A DNA stretch of 8,648 bases. It comes from Lysinibacillus sp. (GTDB lineage Bacteria; Bacillota; Bacilli; Bacillales_A; Planococcaceae). How positions within the stretch are numbered: the first letter of the stretch is position 1; each line of letters begins with the position of its first letter. Of the stretch, positions 6,864 to 8,648 are shown in pieces. The stretch spans positions 1 to 8,648 of the forward strand of contig JAAYHP010000161.1 in NCBI GenBank assembly GCA_012735355.1. Direction: 5' to 3'. Both the position numbers and the translations under genes were made by a program. The notes beneath the pieces were generated by a model, which was not told the origin of the DNA, did not search any database, and saw only the letters and a list, made by a program, of their open reading frames with translations.

Positions 6864-7300
6864 ATGAAAAATTTCTCTTGGATTAAAGGTCTTATTTTCG
6901 GTACTGTATTATCATTTGTCACTGCATTATTATTTATGCTAATGGGGCAAGCATGGGCTGGTGGAATAACCTCTTTCACGGAGAAAGTTGGTTGTACTAC
7001 TCAGTAATAATCCCTTTCGCACTTACTTTTGCAGTGTTAGGTGGAAATTTTCACAATAGCAATGAATTATCAAACAAAAAACTTTGGCTTATAAGTGTTA
7101 TATGTGCCTTTCTTGTAACTTTATACAGTGGAACTATCGGTGCTATCTTTGGTGAAATGATCGTTAGAGGTGGTATAGAAACAATAAATGTTGAGGGAAC
7201 ATTAGTCTGGGGTACAATCTACGCCTTTATATTGCTTCCTCTTACTACTCCCTTCGCAAGATTTTTGATAGGAATTTTTTACATTCTTATTAGAAGGTAA
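6864..7300 (+). pseudogene. Small polytopic membrane protein, apparently frameshifted
   Basis: Translation from ATG 6864 (weak site GATGGTG upstream) gives MKNFSWIKGLIFGTVLSFV and a good transmembrane helix, but this frame stops at 7005-7007 after 47 codons. Another frame, open from 6887, continues as a membrane protein to the TAA at 7298-7300. It can be read from an internal ATG at 6953 (115 residues, MGWWNNLFHGESWLYYS...), with hydrophobic segments at about 14-31, 43-66 and 82-113 of that part. One extra base between about 6944 and 6958 would join them into a single protein of 145 residues. Two fits are a fifth G in the run at 6944-6947, or one base near 6957 giving ...GQAWAWWNNLF.... The gene is either truly broken, a sequencing error, or (less likely) read only from 6953, which has a poor ribosome site. 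I do not recognise the family. No slippery heptamer suggests programmed frameshifting. Confidence 0.65.
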
Positions 7301-7389
7301 GCAAAGAATATTAATAACAATGAGATAGGGATATAAGTCGATTTTTTAAAAATTAACGGAATAAATTTAGTTAAGTACTGATATGCATT

Positions 7390-7455
7390 GAAAATTGATT
7401 GGTGTTCCGGGGCGACTCCACCGAAAAAAGCGTTCCCGGAGCGGAAATTATTTTC
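7390..7455. repeat. Imperfect inverted-repeat (hairpin) intergenic element
   Basis: Outer arms GAAAAT (7390-7395) and ATTTTC (7450-7455) and inner arms TCCGGG (7406-7411) and CCCGGA (7435-7440) are nested, with partly paired bases between, so the 66-bp unit can fold into one interrupted hairpin. The core (GGCGACTCC, AAGCG, GTTCCCGGAGCGG) is much richer in G and C than its surroundings. Its wording resembles the dispersed short palindromic repeats found between genes in Bacillaceae. That resemblance is from memory. Only one copy is in this window, so repetition is not shown. Confidence 0.5.
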
Positions 7456-7556
7456 AGTTAAATGTCAAAGACTTATCATTTTCATTTAAGAGAAAAAGAA
7501 GAGTTTTTACTTTTGTCCTAACCTTTGTTTTTTATGCATATGTGTAGAAAAATTAT

Positions 7557-7585
7557 TTGTGAAATCGATAGGGAAGCGGTATTAT
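7557..7585 (+). promoter_or_regulatory. Probable ddh promoter
   Basis: TTGTGA (7557-7562, 4 of 6 matches) and TATTAT (7580-7585, 5 of 6) are 17 nt apart. Transcription would start near 7592, about 35 nt before the ATG at 7627. The promoter lies inside the upstream extension of the reading frame, which argues for the shorter protein. Confidence 0.55.
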
Positions 7586-7626
7586 TAAAAATAGATTTTT
7601 CTGTAAATAAGGAGGAAGGGAAAGTT

Positions 7627-8607
7627 ATGAATAAGATTAAAATTGGTATTGTTGGATATGGAAATTTAGGTCGGGGTGTTGAAGCTGCAATTAATCAAAA
7701 TCCTGATATGGAATTAGTTGCTGTTTTTACTCGTAGAAATCCAGAATCGTTAAAGATACAATCCGATGCGAAAGTAGTTCACGTAGATGATGCATTTTCA
7801 TATAAAGATGAAATTGACGTAATGATTTTATGCGGTGGTTCTGCGACAGATTTACCTGAACAAGTACCACATTTTGCTCAACATTATAATACGATCGATA
7901 GTTTTGATACCCATGCAAAAATTCCTGAATTTTTTGATGCTGTGAATGAAGTTGCTGAAAAATCTGGTAAAGTATCGATAATTTCTGTTGGTTGGGATCC
8001 AGGATTGTTTTCATTAAATCGTTTGCTAGGTGAAGTTGTGTTACCAGTAGGAAATACATATACGTTTTGGGGAACTGGTTTGAGCCAAGGCCATTCTGAC
8101 GCGATTCGTCGTGTTCCAGGGGTAAAAAATGGCGTGCAATATACGATTCCAATTGAAGATGCGGTAAATCGCGTTCGCAACGGAGAAAATCCAGAGCTTT
8201 CTACTCGTGAAAAACATGCCCGTGAGTGTTACGTTATTTTAGAAGAAGGAGCAGATGCGGCTAAAGTAGAACATGAAATAAAAACAATGCCAAACTATTT
8301 TGCTGATTATGATACGACAGTACACTTTATTTCTGAAGAGGAATTACAGAAAAACCATAGCGGAATGCCTCACGGAGGATTTGTCATTCGCAGTGGTGAA
8401 AGCAACGAAGGACATAAACAAATTGTGGAATTTAGCTTAAAGCTGGAAAGTAATCCAATGTTTACATCTAGCGTGCTCGTTGCCTATGCCCGTGCAGCAT
8501 ATAAATTAAACGAAAAAGGGGAAAAGGGTGCAAAAACAGTCTTTGATATTCCATTCGGTTTATTATCACCAAAATCTCCAGCAGAATTAAGAAAAGAGCT
8601 ATTATAG
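7627..8607 (+). CDS. ddh: meso-Diaminopimelate D-dehydrogenase
   Basis: Ddh makes meso-2,6-diaminopimelate from tetrahydrodipicolinate, ammonia and NADPH in one reversible step (EC 1.4.1.16), bypassing the acylated intermediates of the usual lysine/cell-wall route. It is cytosolic and normally dimeric. The 326-residue product equals the length of the Ureibacillus thermosphaericus enzyme as I recall it and is near-identical in many stretches. The N-terminal Rossmann domain has GIVGYGNLGRG (7-17), with R36 and R37 after the second strand for the NADP phosphate. CGGSATDLPEQ (69-79), DSFDTH (91-96) and VGWDPG (121-126) follow. Substrate-site residues Q154, D158, T173, R199, H249 and N276 are all present. 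GGAGG (7611-7615) lies 11 nt before the ATG, and the family sequence starts here; an in-frame ATG at 7525 is rejected. The gene looks monocistronic up to the window edge. Confidence 0.97.
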   Translation: MNKIKIGIVGYGNLGRGVEAAINQNPDMELVAVFTRRNPESLKIQSDAKVVHVDDAFSYKDEIDVMILCGGSATDLPEQVPHFAQHYNTIDSFDTHAKIPEFFDAVNEVAEKSGKVSIISVGWDPGLFSLNRLLGEVVLPVGNTYTFWGTGLSQGHSDAIRRVPGVKNGVQYTIPIEDAVNRVRNGENPELSTREKHARECYVILEEGADAAKVEHEIKTMPNYFADYDTTVHFISEEELQKNHSGMPHGGFVIRSGESNEGHKQIVEFSLKLESNPMFTSSVLVAYARAAYKLNEKGEKGAKTVFDIPFGLLSPKSPAELRKELL

Positions 8608-8648
8608 TTTTCTGTGTGGAAAACGACCAGATATTAATTCCTTTTTTC

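Larger units (their letters stand above)
7301..7626. other. Intergenic region between the membrane gene and ddh
   Basis: This 326-bp stretch holds no gene that I can support. It contains the GC-richer hairpin repeat at 7390-7455, the ddh promoter at 7557-7585 and the ddh ribosome site. The ddh frame is open back to an ATG at 7525, but those 34 codons overlap the promoter, lack a ribosome site and are not part of the Ddh family sequence. No lysine riboswitch or clear terminator was seen. Confidence 0.6.

Noticed and set aside
6944..6960. Programmed -1 frameshift in the membrane gene
   Set aside because: There is no X XXY YYZ slippery heptamer in the overlap and no obvious downstream stem-loop. 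A simple indel explains it better.
7727..8180. Two minus-strand open frames within ddh
   Set aside because: They are antisense to the conserved ddh coding sequence and overlap each other in different frames.
8607..8624. GTTTTC/GAAAAC hairpin at the end of ddh as a terminator
   Set aside because: The stem is only 6 bp with few GC pairs and no T run follows directly. The true terminator may lie beyond the window.

Overview
The window is AT-rich Gram-positive DNA. Shine-Dalgarno sites are strong (AGGAGG and GGAGGG types), some genes start with TTG, and sigma-A-like promoters and T-tailed terminator hairpins are visible. The aconitase and the meso-diaminopimelate dehydrogenase point to the Bacillales. 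A 326-residue Ddh of this type fits the Lysinibacillus/Ureibacillus/Solibacillus side of that order (inference from remembered family sequences, no search run).

Layout. Positions 2-1624 (minus strand, running off the left edge) hold the first 541 residues of a large right-handed parallel beta-helix protein. It has about 20 rungs of 22-23 residues and a two-rung superperiod. A 152-bp divergent gap, with a good extended -10 promoter, leads to a plus-strand membrane-anchored protein of unknown function (1777-2331). After a 277-bp regulatory region comes aconitate hydratase acnA (2609-5314), which closes with a strong terminator (5339-5370). A small 84-residue unknown gene follows (5460-5714). 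Two convergently facing, overlapping minus-strand genes come next: a secreted/membrane Tim44-like N-terminal-type protein (6092-6580) and a DUF2653/YxcD-type protein (5811-6104). They share one promoter upstream of 6580 and one terminator at 5776-5808. A small plus-strand membrane-protein gene that appears frameshifted occupies 6864-7300. It is followed by a 326-bp intergenic stretch holding a GC-richer imperfect hairpin repeat (7390-7455) and a promoter, then ddh (7627-8607).

How the genes relate. The two enzymes are housekeeping metabolism: AcnA in the TCA cycle, and Ddh in the one-step route to meso-DAP/lysine. They are not in one operon. The acnA promoter region places ATAA-type half-sites at the same two offsets known for CcpC control of Bacillus subtilis citB, so citrate-responsive repression is a reasonable inference. 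The rest are poorly characterised Bacillales genes, mostly single transcription units.

I see no CRISPR array, tRNA, rRNA, transposase, phage gene or defence cassette. The least ordinary item is the beta-helix protein, with alternating Gly and Gln/Asn/His at one rung position every 45-46 residues and a Cys/Ser ladder.
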